A stretch of DNA of 64,000 nt from OCS155 cluster bacterium AG-422-J23 (GCA_003213625.1 QCMT01000002.1:317566-381565); one strand, 5' to 3'. Positions 43,508 to 53,389 are shown, counted from the stretch's first letter. The notes: generated by a model from the letters alone, not told the origin. A program made the numbers and translations.

Positions 43508-44323
43508 ATGGGAACATTTTACATTTGTCCAACTCCCATTGGGAACTTAAACGATATATCAACAAGATTGGTCCAGGTTTTATCTGAAGTAGAAATTATT
43601 TATGCTGAAGATACACGTGTAGCAAAAAAATTATTATCACATTTGAACCAAAAAAAAGAAATTCGTTCATATTTCATAGGAAATGAAGTAAAAAAAATTG
43701 ATGAGATACTTCATTTATTAGACGATGATAAATCGATTGCAATGATCTCAGATGCTGGAACACCTCTCATCTCTGATCCTGGAAACACACTTGTAAAACA
43801 ATTAATTAAAAGTAACGTTGAAATTGTTTCTATACCTGGCCCATCGAGTGTTCTAGTTGCTTTGACTTTGTCAGGTTTTGATACAGAAAAATTTACGTTC
43901 TTGGGTTTTGTTCCAAAATCAGGAAAAGAGAGAGCTGAATTTTTTAACAATATTCAGGAAACTCAATTGACAATAATATGTTTTACTTCTCCAAACAGAT
44001 TAAAGAAAGATCTGGAGGAATTTGTTAATAAAAATATAGAAAATGAAATAGTTGTATGTAGAGAGCTTACGAAAAAATTTGAAACAATTTATCGGGGTAC
44101 TGCTAATACCCTTTTGAAAGATATTCCGGATACTGAATATAAAGGAGAGGTAACCCTCGTTATTGATAAATCACAAAAGATAAAAACTATTGATATAGAC
44201 AGTGAAGATCTAGCTAAAAAGTTGATTCAGTATAAGGTTCCAAAAAGAGAAATCGCGAAGATTATATCATCGATAACTAAAGAAAAAGTTAATAATATAT
44301 ATGATTTAATTAAAAATCTTTAA
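43508..44323 (+). CDS. rsmI: 16S rRNA (cytidine(1402)-2'-O)-methyltransferase
   Basis: A 271-residue RsmI. It begins MGTFYICPTPIGNLNDIS, then AEDTRVAKKLLSHL, MISDAGTPLISDPG and VVSIPGPSS-like VSIPGPSSVLVAL, all diagnostic. It methylates C1402 in the decoding centre. ATG 43508 is chosen over an in-frame ATG at 43481 inside the preceding gene, since it begins exactly at the conserved N-terminus. The 3' end overlaps the convergent AbrB-like gene by 14 bases. It opens the rsmI-tatD-rsmA-ispE-glmU-prs series common in actinobacteria. Confidence 0.95.
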   Translation: MGTFYICPTPIGNLNDISTRLVQVLSEVEIIYAEDTRVAKKLLSHLNQKKEIRSYFIGNEVKKIDEILHLLDDDKSIAMISDAGTPLISDPGNTLVKQLIKSNVEIVSIPGPSSVLVALTLSGFDTEKFTFLGFVPKSGKERAEFFNNIQETQLTIICFTSPNRLKKDLEEFVNKNIENEIVVCRELTKKFETIYRGTANTLLKDIPDTEYKGEVTLVIDKSQKIKTIDIDSEDLAKKLIQYKVPKREIAKIISSITKEKVNNIYDLIKNL

Positions 44324-44549
44324 TTGCCTCCACACAGCTTTTGCATAAATATTTATCTTTAATTTGTACTACAATTTTTTCTTTTCCACATATTGTGCAA
44401 ACATTATTATTTTTAGTAATAATTAATGCTTGATTTTCGACATGCATCGATATTTCATCATTGTGTTCAACATCAAGGGCTTTTCGAATGGATTTAGGTA
44501 TTACAACCCTCCCAAGGTTGTCTATCTTAGATTTATTACCTTTGACCAT
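44310..44549 (-). CDS. AbrB/MazE-type DNA-binding protein with zinc-ribbon-like tail
   Basis: A 79-residue protein. Residues 7-45 form a swapped-hairpin AbrB domain (DNLGRVVIPKSIRKALDV, then DEISMHVEN). The tail has C51-X2-C54-X14-C69-X2-C72, which should bind zinc. Such AbrB-plus-ribbon proteins are known in spore formers and actinobacteria as transition-state-like regulators; the targets here are unknown. ATG 44549 is chosen because GGAG stands 10 bases upstream; the frame is open further up to 44591. It lies between convergent rsmI and divergent tatD and may control the divergent tatD operon (inferred from position only). Confidence 0.8.
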   Translation of the reverse strand: MVKGNKSKIDNLGRVVIPKSIRKALDVEHNDEISMHVENQALIITKNNNVCTICGKEKIVVQIKDKYLCKSCVEAIKDF

Positions 44550-44597
44550 ATTTTTAATACTCCTATTCTTATAGTAGTGAATAAATCGCAATCATTT

Positions 44598-45350
44598 ATG
44601 GAAATCAAATGGGTTGATACTCATTGTCATTTACAATTATTAGATAAAAATTTGGACGAAAATCACTACAAGAACATTGAATTTTTAATAATACCCGGAG
44701 TTGATGTCGAATCATCTTCAAATGCAAAAGAGATAAGTTCATCATTAGAAATAGAAAGTTACTGGTCTGCCGGCCTGCATCCTCATGATGCAAAACTTTT
44801 AGATACTCAAAGAAACGATCTTGAAAAACTTTTTGTTGAAGCAGATTTAATTGGAGAAACGGGCCTTGATTTTTATAGAAATTTGTCCACCAAAGAGGAA
44901 CAGAGAGAAAACTTTTTGTTCCACTTAGATTTTTCAAAACAATTAAATAAACCAATTATTATTCATTGCCGTGATAGTTTTCAAGATACTTACGATTTAT
45001 TAGTTGAGTTTAACAACTCATCATCGGTTATTTTACATTCTTGGACAGGGGGCAGAAAATGGACAAAACGATTTAGAGAATTAGATGTTTACTTTTCAAT
45101 TTCTGGAATAGTAACTTATGAAACTGCAAAAGATTTACAATTATCTGTACAAGAGATACCAATTAATAGGTTACTGTTAGAAACAGACACACCATACTTG
45201 ACACCTATGCCGTTAAAGGGACAAGATAATAGACCAAATTTTATAGAGCAAACAGCATCAAAAATATCGAGTCTATTAGATATAGATGAAAATAAATTAT
45301 CTGAAATTACAATTAGAAATTCCAGAGAGTTATTAAAGGGGCAATCTTGA
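44598..45350 (+). CDS. tatD: TatD family metal-dependent hydrolase
   Basis: A 250-residue TatD-type TIM-barrel nuclease. DTHCHLQLL carries the first metal ligands, GLHPHDAK and GETGLDFYR (metal Glu) follow, IIHCRDSF and ILHSWTGG supply further His, and LLETDTPYLTP carries the final Asp. TatD proteins act as 3'-5' DNA/RNA exonucleases. ATG 44598 is chosen as it begins the barrel; the frame is open upstream. The stop overlaps the rsmA start (TTGA). Confidence 0.93.
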   Translation: MEIKWVDTHCHLQLLDKNLDENHYKNIEFLIIPGVDVESSSNAKEISSSLEIESYWSAGLHPHDAKLLDTQRNDLEKLFVEADLIGETGLDFYRNLSTKEEQRENFLFHLDFSKQLNKPIIIHCRDSFQDTYDLLVEFNNSSSVILHSWTGGRKWTKRFRELDVYFSISGIVTYETAKDLQLSVQEIPINRLLLETDTPYLTPMPLKGQDNRPNFIEQTASKISSLLDIDENKLSEITIRNSRELLKGQS

Positions 45351-46138
45351 GCGAAGTATTTTGGATTAACAAATTAAATATTAAACCAAAAAAGAATTTG
45401 GGACAAAACTTTTTAATTGATACAAATATTTCAAGGAAAATTACGAAACTTGTTCAAGGTCAGTTAGCTGATCCAATTATAGAAATTGGGCCAGGAACAG
45501 GATCATTGACTAATGAATTACTAAAGGATAATTACAGGATTAAAGCTGTAGAAATTGATAAAGAATTAGTTAATCTTCTCTCTGAAAGATTTAGAGATGT
45601 ACCAAACATAGAGGTTATTCATGAAGACGCAATGAATTATGATTACAACCAATTGACCGGCCCTTGGTGGATTATGGTTGGTAACCTACCATATAATATT
45701 GGAACTAGATTATTGGTTAAGCTAATTACTGAAGTTCCTCAAATACATCGATATGTTGTAATGCTCCAGGATGAAGTTGCCGAAAGAATGATAGCAATGC
45801 CAAATACCAAACAATATGGCTCTCTTTCTGTTCTCACTTCATTATTTACTAATACAAAAATTCAATTCAATGTAAGTAAAAACTGTTTCGAACCAAAACC
45901 AAAAATTTTATCAACAGTTGTTACAATCCAAAGAGAGACACTTGTTGATGAAGCATTAAGATTAAAAGCTTTTGAAATCTCAAAAGTTGCATTTCAACAA
46001 AAGAGAAAAAAAATTAAATCAGCCTTAAGGGAGTATATTGATGATGACATGGCTGAGAAATTATCGTTAAATCTAGATTTAAGACCACAAGAGTTAACTC
46101 CTGAAGATTATTTAGCAATCGCTGAAAGCATACAATGA
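45347..46138 (+). CDS. rsmA: 16S rRNA dimethyladenosine transferase
   Basis: A 263-residue RsmA/KsgA, which dimethylates two adjacent adenines at the 3' end of 16S rRNA during 30S maturation. KKNLGQNFLIDTNIS, the SAM-binding EIGPGTGSLTNELL, VEIDKEL, HEDAMNY and the catalytic GNLPYNIGTRLL are present. TTG 45347 overlaps the tatD stop and has AAGGGG about 6-11 bases upstream. The stop overlaps the ispE start (ATGA). Confidence 0.95.
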   Translation: MSEVFWINKLNIKPKKNLGQNFLIDTNISRKITKLVQGQLADPIIEIGPGTGSLTNELLKDNYRIKAVEIDKELVNLLSERFRDVPNIEVIHEDAMNYDYNQLTGPWWIMVGNLPYNIGTRLLVKLITEVPQIHRYVVMLQDEVAERMIAMPNTKQYGSLSVLTSLFTNTKIQFNVSKNCFEPKPKILSTVVTIQRETLVDEALRLKAFEISKVAFQQKRKKIKSALREYIDDDMAEKLSLNLDLRPQELTPEDYLAIAESIQ

Positions 46139-46959
46139 AAATTAAATCCTTTGGAAAAATAAATCTAAACCTAAGAGTGTTAGATGAATTAGTTAATGGA
46201 CTTCATAAAATTGAGTCTTTAATCGTTCCAATAGATCTTTATGACGTAATTGAAATAAAAGAGATTAAGAATGATAAAGATATTATTACTTTCGACTCAA
46301 TGAATATCCCAGAAATTAATACTGTATCTAAATCTTTAAACTTATTACGCGAAATAAATGATTTTTCTAAGTATTTTGAAATAAATATAACTAAGAATAT
46401 TCCAACAGAATCGGGCCTTGGAGGCGGTAGTTCCAATGCAGGAGCATTATTGTCGAAGTTGTCAGAAGTATATAAGCTATCTATTCCATCCAATGAAGAT
46501 GTTGCTCAAAAAATTGGTAGTGATGTACCTTTCTTTATTAATGGACAACCAGCGTTTGTAACAGGAATTGGTGATATTATCGAGCCAAAAAAAATTGATA
46601 TTGAATTGAATATGTTGCTTGTGGTACCTAATGAAATTGTCTCAACCGCAAAAGCATTTTTAGAGTTTGATCTATTAAAAAATACTTCAACTTTAGTAAA
46701 TACGTATAAAGATATAAAAATATTTAACGACTTCTGGAATCCATCAACAACAATTGAGCCCAATTTAATAAAAATTAAAGATTACTTAGAATCATCAACA
46801 GATGAAGAATTCTTTTTGTCGGGGAGTGGTAGCTCGATGTTTTGTCTTGGCACTTTGGATAACTTACAAAAAAAGATTGACCTTATAGATGAGAACCAAT
46901 TTAGAATTGTAAAAATAGTAAAAAAAATTGATTTTAGTTTGGAAACAATTTCAGATTAG
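46135..46959 (+). CDS. ispE: 4-diphosphocytidyl-2-C-methyl-D-erythritol kinase
   Basis: A 274-residue GHMP kinase of the MEP isoprenoid pathway. KIKSFGKINLNLRV is the substrate-binding start, PTESGLGGGSSNAGALL is the ATP loop (family 'GxGLGGGSSNAA') and FLSGSGSSMFCLG the third GHMP motif. It makes the phosphorylated precursor leading to IPP and DMAPP, so the organism uses the MEP route. It overlaps rsmA by four bases and is followed 15 bases on by tRNA-Gln. Confidence 0.94.
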   Translation: MKIKSFGKINLNLRVLDELVNGLHKIESLIVPIDLYDVIEIKEIKNDKDIITFDSMNIPEINTVSKSLNLLREINDFSKYFEINITKNIPTESGLGGGSSNAGALLSKLSEVYKLSIPSNEDVAQKIGSDVPFFINGQPAFVTGIGDIIEPKKIDIELNMLLVVPNEIVSTAKAFLEFDLLKNTSTLVNTYKDIKIFNDFWNPSTTIEPNLIKIKDYLESSTDEEFFLSGSGSSMFCLGTLDNLQKKIDLIDENQFRIVKIVKKIDFSLETISD

Positions 46960-46974
46960 AATTAAGACAAGTAA

Positions 46975-47049
46975 TGGGGGATGGTGTAATTGGCAACACA
47001 TTGGGTTTTGGTCCCAACGTTGAGGGTTCGAGTCCTTCTCCCCCAGCCA
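46975..47049 (+). tRNA. tRNA-Gln (anticodon TTG)
   Basis: TGGGGGA pairs with TCCCCCA (47039-47045), followed by G and an encoded CCA (47047-47049). The anticodon arm is TTGGG-TTTTGGT-CCCAA with anticodon TTG at 47008-47010; GGTTCGAGTCC forms the T loop and arm. It reads CAA, and by wobble CAG. The glmU start lies 8 bases after the CCA. Confidence 0.96.
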
Positions 47050-47057
47050 AAAATTAA

Positions 47058-48431
47058 ATGAGTATTTCAAGTGTAATTTTAGCTGCTGGTCAGGGGACAA
47101 GAATGAAGTCCTCCCTTCCAAAAGTTCTTCATAACGTACTTGGCATTCCAATGATAAAGTATGCTCAAGAAGCAATTAGTCATTTCGATAGTAAATATGT
47201 AGTAGTTGGACACCAATCAGAAAAAATAGCACCAACTTTACTAGAGTCTTTTATTCCTGTATTACAAAAAGAACAACTTGGTACAGGTCACGCAATTTCT
47301 ACATTATTAGAAAGCAGCGAGTTTGAAAGTGATAATAGTCAATACTTAGTGGTAATTCCGGGCGATGTTCCTTTGATAAGAAAGGAGGATTTAGATAAAT
47401 TAGTAAATGACGTCTTAGCAAATAAAGCTGCAATCGGATTAATTTCAGCAAAAGTTAAAAACCCTTTTGGATATGGAAGAATTGTAAAAAATAATGAAGA
47501 GTTTGAAAAGATAATTGAAGAATCCGATGCGAATGAAACTGAGAAACAAATCAATGAAATTAATTCTGGAATATATTGCATAGATCTAAATTTCTTGAAT
47601 TCAAATATTGGGAGTTTAGAAAGTTCAAATAATCAAAAAGAATTTTATCTTACAGATTTAATAAATATAGCTTTTCAAAACAATCTTGAAAGGGTTATAG
47701 TACAAGTAAATGAAGATTCAATACAAGGTATAAATTCCATGAGTCAGCTGAATGATGTTGAGAACACGCTTCGGAAAGAACTAATTGAATCCCACATGGA
47801 AAATGGTGTATATTTTCAAGATCCAAATTCAACATATATAGATAAATCTGTGGAGATAGCCTCCGGGTCGAGAATTTTAGCTAATTGTCATTTAACGGGA
47901 TCAACCAGTATTGAAAGGGATTGTGTCATAGGACCTAACTCAGTAATTAATGATTCAAAAATAGGCGAAGGTTCTGTCGTTCAATTTTCAGTGATCGATG
48001 AAGCTGAAATAAAAGGCAAGGCTACAATTGGTCCTTATGCTCATTTAAGAAAGGGATCTATTCTTGATGAAAATGTGAAAGTTGGAGCTTTTGCAGAAAC
48101 AAAAAATTCAAAAATTGGAAAAGGCAGTAAAGTACCCCATCTTGCTTATGTTGGAGATGCAGAATTAGAAGAAAATGTAAATTTTTCAGCAGGAGCAATA
48201 ACTGTTAATTATGACGGTAAAGAAAAACATAAAACTGAGATAAAGAAAAATGCATTTGTAGGTTCAGATACAATGCTTGTTGCTCCCGTGACCATTGGTG
48301 AGGGAGCTATGGTGGGTGCTGGTTCTGTAATTACAAAAGATGTTCCTTCAGGAGCTCTTGGTATCGAAAGAAATGATCAGAAAAATATTGAGGGCTATAT
48401 GGATCGAAAAAATAAAAAAGGAAAGAAATGA
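47058..48431 (+). CDS. glmU: Bifunctional N-acetylglucosamine-1-phosphate uridyltransferase/glucosamine-1-phosphate acetyltransferase
   Basis: A 457-residue GlmU making UDP-GlcNAc for peptidoglycan. The N-terminal uridyltransferase has LAAGQGTRMKSSLPKVLH, QLGTGHAI and VIPGDVPLI. The C-terminal left-handed beta-helix has GPYAHLRKGS, AETKNSKIGKGSKVPHLAYV (catalytic His), NYDGKEKHKTEI and GSDTMLVAPV. Both halves look intact and length is normal. The start lies 8 bases after the CCA of tRNA-Gln. It overlaps prs by four bases (ATGA). Confidence 0.96.
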   Translation: MSISSVILAAGQGTRMKSSLPKVLHNVLGIPMIKYAQEAISHFDSKYVVVGHQSEKIAPTLLESFIPVLQKEQLGTGHAISTLLESSEFESDNSQYLVVIPGDVPLIRKEDLDKLVNDVLANKAAIGLISAKVKNPFGYGRIVKNNEEFEKIIEESDANETEKQINEINSGIYCIDLNFLNSNIGSLESSNNQKEFYLTDLINIAFQNNLERVIVQVNEDSIQGINSMSQLNDVENTLRKELIESHMENGVYFQDPNSTYIDKSVEIASGSRILANCHLTGSTSIERDCVIGPNSVINDSKIGEGSVVQFSVIDEAEIKGKATIGPYAHLRKGSILDENVKVGAFAETKNSKIGKGSKVPHLAYVGDAELEENVNFSAGAITVNYDGKEKHKTEIKKNAFVGSDTMLVAPVTIGEGAMVGAGSVITKDVPSGALGIERNDQKNIEGYMDRKNKKGKK

Positions 48432-49405
48432 TTGAGCGAGCTGGCAAAAAGAAAATGCTCTTATTTTCAGGTTCATCAAACTCTGAATTAGCCGACAAAG
48501 TTGCAAAAGAACTTGGAACTGAGCTTGCTGAAGTAGATAAAACTCAGTTTGCTAATGGAGAAATTTATATACGTTTACAAGAAAGTGTGAGAGGTGCTGA
48601 TTGTTTTGTAATGCAAAGTCATTCAGGCCAAGTCAACTTTACAATTATGGAACAGCTTTTACTTGTAGATGCCTTAAAACGAGCATCTGCAAAAAGAATT
48701 ACTGCTGTGCTTCCGTTTTACCCATATTCAAGACAGGATAAAAAAGCATTACCTAGAGAGCCAATATCTGCTCGATTAGTTGCCGACCTATTTATTGCAG
48801 CTGGGGCCGATAGGATTGTCTCAATTGATTTACACACACAACAAATTCAGGGTTTTATTGATCAGCCATTTGATCATTTGACAGCTATGCCATTGTTTGT
48901 AAATTACTTTCAAGAAAAATTTCAAGAGCCTATAACAATAATTTCCCCAGATGCAGGAGGAGTGAGAAGAGCAACAACTTTTGCTAAAAACATGGAGGCT
49001 TATGTTGGTTTTGTACACAAGAAGAGAGATCCAAAAATACACAACGAAGTAAAGGCATTTACCGTCATCGGTGAAGTTGAGGATCGACATGCGATATTAT
49101 TTGATGACATAATTGATACAGGAGGCACAATTGCAGCTGCATCTAGAGCTCTAATTGAAAGAGGTGCAAAATCTGTGAGTGTAGCCGCAACTCATGGAAT
49201 TTTTTCAGACGAAAGCGTCGAAAAACTTAAAGACACTCCAATAGATGAAATCGTAGTAACTGACACACTAAAACAAAATGGGAATATAGAAAAAATTGGA
49301 AATGTAAACATTCTCTCCGTTTCATCTATTATTGCAACGGCACTAACATCTATTTTTGCGGATGATTCTGTCTCCGCAATTTTTATGGGCGAAAACGTTT
49401 TATAA
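48428..49405 (+). CDS. prs: Ribose-phosphate pyrophosphokinase
   Basis: A 325-residue PRPP synthase. MLLFSGSSNSELADKVAKEL opens the fold, FANGEIYIRLQESVRG, FPYSRQDKK, DLHTQQIQGFID, and the PRPP loop LFDDIIDTGGTI are diagnostic. It supplies PRPP for nucleotide, His and Trp synthesis. The order glmU-prs is conserved in many bacteria. It is followed 9 bases on by a DUF3107 gene with a strong ribosome-binding site. Confidence 0.96.
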   Translation: MIERAGKKKMLLFSGSSNSELADKVAKELGTELAEVDKTQFANGEIYIRLQESVRGADCFVMQSHSGQVNFTIMEQLLLVDALKRASAKRITAVLPFYPYSRQDKKALPREPISARLVADLFIAAGADRIVSIDLHTQQIQGFIDQPFDHLTAMPLFVNYFQEKFQEPITIISPDAGGVRRATTFAKNMEAYVGFVHKKRDPKIHNEVKAFTVIGEVEDRHAILFDDIIDTGGTIAAASRALIERGAKSVSVAATHGIFSDESVEKLKDTPIDEIVVTDTLKQNGNIEKIGNVNILSVSSIIATALTSIFADDSVSAIFMGENVL

Positions 49406-49414
49406 GGAGATATT

Positions 49415-49639
49415 GTGGCTAAGCAAAAAGTAAAAATCGCACTACTTGGTTCAATGAAGGAATTTCAAACCGAAGTTGATGATAAGAAAAAATTTACAAA
49501 AGAAATTGAAGAATTAATCCAAAATGGTGGAATGTATTGGATTAAAGATGAAGATGGTGAGATCGGCATCAATGCTAAACAAATACATTCCATTGAGTTT
49601 GTAGATGATACCGATAAAAGGGAAGCGGGCTTAGTTTAA
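49415..49639 (+). CDS. DUF3107 family protein
   Basis: A 74-residue actinobacterial protein. VKIALLGSMKEFQTEV, an NGGMYWIKDEDGEIGINAKQI stretch (shown in part) and IHSIEF match the small DUF3107 family, which has no known function. GTG 49415 is the start, preceded by AAGGAGA at 49404-49410. In mycobacteria a DUF3107 gene is found in the same region as whiB1; here it is convergent with a whiB gene (4-base overlap). Confidence 0.82.
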   Translation: MAKQKVKIALLGSMKEFQTEVDDKKKFTKEIEELIQNGGMYWIKDEDGEIGINAKQIHSIEFVDDTDKREAGLV

Positions 49640-49920
49640 TAAGTTACAAGAGTACCTGTTTTTTTGTACTCTCTTCTGATTGATTTTCTCTCATCCTCTG
49701 TAGTTCCACCCCAGACCCCAGAGTCTTGATTTGTGCGAATAGCATATTCTAAGCAGTCAACCTTAACATCACATTCATTACAGATTGCTTTTGCTTCAGC
49801 AGCTTGTTTTAATGCTTTCATTGAAGAACCAACTGGAAAAAAGAGATCAGGATCAGCAAAAACGCATGCTCCCTCTTGCATCCAGAGTTCTTGTTCTAGG
49901 TCAAAATTTACTATTTGCAC
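49636..49920 (-). CDS. WhiB-family iron-sulfur transcriptional regulator
   Basis: A 94-residue Wbl protein. Four Cys that hold a 4Fe-4S cluster are C19, C47, C50 and C56 (C-X2-C-X5-C), with DPDLFFPVG between, then the G-V-W-G-G turn and a basic DERKSIRREYK tail for DNA binding. Wbl proteins occur in actinobacteria and their phages and respond to NO, O2 or act with sigma-A. GTG 49920 is chosen because AAGGA precedes it by 7 bases and it gives the usual Wbl length; the open frame reaches 49995, one base from a divergent gene, which is unlikely to be used. Closest in size and promoter logic to WhiB1 (inferred). Confidence 0.9.
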   Translation of the reverse strand: MQIVNFDLEQELWMQEGACVFADPDLFFPVGSSMKALKQAAEAKAICNECDVKVDCLEYAIRTNQDSGVWGGTTEDERKSIRREYKKTGTLVTY

Positions 49921-49933
49921 ATTATTCCTTACT

Positions 49934-49951
49934 TTGTGAAATGTTTCACAA
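49934..49951. promoter_or_regulatory. Perfect palindrome TTGTGAAATGTTTCACAA, CRP/GlxR-type operator candidate
   Basis: The 18-base sequence is a perfect inverted repeat (8-base arms, 2-base centre) and contains TGTGA-N6-TCACA, the CRP/FNR-family consensus. It lies 14-31 bases upstream of the whiB start and 46-63 bases upstream of the divergent start at 49997. Mycobacterial whiB1 is known to be controlled by CRP and cAMP through such boxes. Confidence 0.7.
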
Positions 49952-49996
49952 TCTAGTGAATTAATTGTACTAAAATTGAAAACATAAGGAAGCATT

Positions 49997-50635
49997 TTGA
50001 GAAAAATTTTTGGTCATAGGGGTTTACCTAATGTTTATGAAGAAAATACCTTCAAAAGTCTTAATAAAGCCCTAGAAATATGTGATTTTGTAGAGACAGA
50101 TGTAAGAATCACAAAAGATGAAGAATTAGTTCTATATCATGATGCAACTATTCAAACCAAACAAATTGAAGAATGTACCTTATCTGATATTGATGAACTA
50201 ATCAATAGCGAAATTTCTGAAATTCATTTAATTTCGCGAGAACAAATAAAAGGGGATACAAATTTTGAGTTGAAAATTAACTTTAAATTTGATCAACTAA
50301 ATAACGTTTTTCTTAAAAAAATAATTAATTTAACTAATCCAGATGATATCGTTTCATCTTTTGATTGGGAGACAATACTAAATAATAGAAAAAGCTTTAA
50401 ATCCAATTATGGAATTTTGATTGATAAAGAAAATCAGCTCTTTGAAAGCAAGGCAATGTCAAATTTGGATGAAAAATTAATGTTCATGGTTGAAAAGGAA
50501 ATATTTTATTCTAGAAATTTTGATTTACCACCAGAGCGATGTGTTGTATGGACTGTGAATGACAAAGATGAAATAGACAATATTTTAAATATGGATGTTT
50601 ATGGTGTAGTGACTGATATTGGTGATAAACTTTAA
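49997..50635 (+). CDS. Glycerophosphodiester phosphodiesterase-like protein
   Basis: A 212-residue GDPD-type TIM-barrel protein, which would split glycerophosphodiesters to glycerol 3-phosphate and an alcohol. GHRGLPNVYEENT is the start (family GHRGxxxxxPENT), followed by VETDVRITKDEELVLYHD. DLPPERCVVWTVNDKDE and DVYGVVTDIGD are the expected end. The body is shorter and less conserved than usual in the middle. TTG 49997 is the start with AAGGAA about 8 bases upstream. It diverges from whiB and shares the palindrome region. Confidence 0.85.
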   Translation: MRKIFGHRGLPNVYEENTFKSLNKALEICDFVETDVRITKDEELVLYHDATIQTKQIEECTLSDIDELINSEISEIHLISREQIKGDTNFELKINFKFDQLNNVFLKKIINLTNPDDIVSSFDWETILNNRKSFKSNYGILIDKENQLFESKAMSNLDEKLMFMVEKEIFYSRNFDLPPERCVVWTVNDKDEIDNILNMDVYGVVTDIGDKL

Positions 50636-50654
50636 ATAGGTAGAAAGAGAGATT

Positions 50655-51101
50655 ATGGCTTTAGCAGATGATTTAAGCGCAGCTTTAAAAGAGGCAATGA
50701 AAGCAAAAGATAAACCAAAACTCGATGCTATTCGACAAATTCAAACTGAAATTGCAAAAAAGAAATCTGAAAAAGGTGAAGAAGTTAATGATGAACTTGT
50801 TCTTGGAGTAATTTCATCTTATGTAAAGAAAATGGCTAAAGCTGTAGATGAATATAAATCACTCGGTGAAAAAGGTGAAGAAATGGCCAAGAAAATTCAA
50901 TTTGAAATTGATTTCCTCACTACATACTTACCTGAGCAACTTAATGAAGAGGAAGTAGAAAAGATTGTGGATGATGTTTTGGCTGAACTAGGTGATGTGG
51001 ATATGTCACAAATGGGAAGAGTGATTGGTGCTGTTATGGCAAAAGGTGATGGAATTGATGGTTCTATCGTCAGTAAAATTGTTAAAGGTAAACTCAATTA
51101 A
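50655..51101 (+). CDS. GatB/YqeY domain protein
   Basis: A 148-residue YqeY-like protein. LSAALKEAMKAKDKPKLDAI, an EEVNDELVLGVISSYVKKM stretch and DFLTTYLPEQLNEEEVEKIV, then GRVIGAVMAKGDGIDGSIVS, are typical. The domain is related to the tail of GatB of amidotransferase and is thought to bind tRNA or aminoacyl-tRNA, but its job in standalone form is unsettled. AGAGAG before ATG 50655 may act as the ribosome-binding site. Confidence 0.9.
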   Translation: MALADDLSAALKEAMKAKDKPKLDAIRQIQTEIAKKKSEKGEEVNDELVLGVISSYVKKMAKAVDEYKSLGEKGEEMAKKIQFEIDFLTTYLPEQLNEEEVEKIVDDVLAELGDVDMSQMGRVIGAVMAKGDGIDGSIVSKIVKGKLN

Positions 51102-51116
51102 ATAAGTAATTCTTAA

Positions 51117-52586
<1,470 letters not shown>

Positions 52587-52594
52587 TCTTTAAA

Positions 52595-53389
52595 ATGATA
52601 AAAAAATCTTTAATCTTCATACTTTTTTTTACAGCATGTTCATTAGGTACTGAAAATTCTGTAGAGGAGTCAGTAATCGAAACAACGATAACAAGTACTA
52701 CTCCTTCTACAACTATTTCAACAACTACAACTTCACCGTCAACAACCGTTACTACTTCCACAACTACGACTACAATTCCAAAAAAAATCTTTATATCTAT
52801 GGACCATCCATCGGAAAGAGAAGATATACCAAATTCAAATCTTGGATATGGAGATTTTATAGAACGACTTCCTGGATATGAAGGTGATGCAATTGAGAAT
52901 CTAGAAATTCGATTAGCTATAAATGAATTACCTGATCCTTTCAGGACAATCCTTAAAGAGGAAATATTAGTCGTGAATGGTTGCCATCCTTACGGCAAAG
53001 TGTTATTCAAGAGATGTGTTTATGGTGTATTTGACCCACTCGGTTATGACGAAGAGGGTAATTATGGAAATGATTGGTCTCTTTCTATATGGATTTCAGA
53101 CAGAGGGCTACAGTCTGGACAATTAAATGACATACTTATACACGAGGCTGCTCATGCTTATTCTTATTTAAGATTAAGAACCTGTAAAACACCAGGCGGT
53201 GAAAGTTATAGAAACTTAGCACATAGAAAATTTGGTGGTGAAGAGAATTTAGCTGATATCTTTGTATATTACTATGGTGGAAAATGGACTAACTACATAG
53301 AGCTTGAAGTCTTAGCAATGGATTATCGAAGATGGCTCGGCGAAATGATTGCCTATTGTGAACTTTATAATTCAGAGAAAAAAACTTAG
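52595..53389 (+). CDS. Lipoprotein with Thr-rich linker and HExxH motif, putative metallopeptidase
   Basis: A 264-residue exported protein. A short signal ends in FTACS (Cys about 15, lipobox-like), then a linker of Thr/Ser (about 29-60) and a globular domain. The domain has ILIHEAAHAYSYLRL (HExxH, about 183) and the later GGEENLADIFVYYYGG, where Glu or Asp may be the third zinc ligand. The pattern is of a gluzincin-like peptidase; I recognise no named family. The layout repeats that of the gene at 42115. Start ATG 52595, nine bases after the previous stop, suggests a shared transcript. Confidence 0.68.
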   Translation: MIKKSLIFILFFTACSLGTENSVEESVIETTITSTTPSTTISTTTTSPSTTVTTSTTTTTIPKKIFISMDHPSEREDIPNSNLGYGDFIERLPGYEGDAIENLEIRLAINELPDPFRTILKEEILVVNGCHPYGKVLFKRCVYGVFDPLGYDEEGNYGNDWSLSIWISDRGLQSGQLNDILIHEAAHAYSYLRLRTCKTPGGESYRNLAHRKFGGEENLADIFVYYYGGKWTNYIELEVLAMDYRRWLGEMIAYCELYNSEKKT

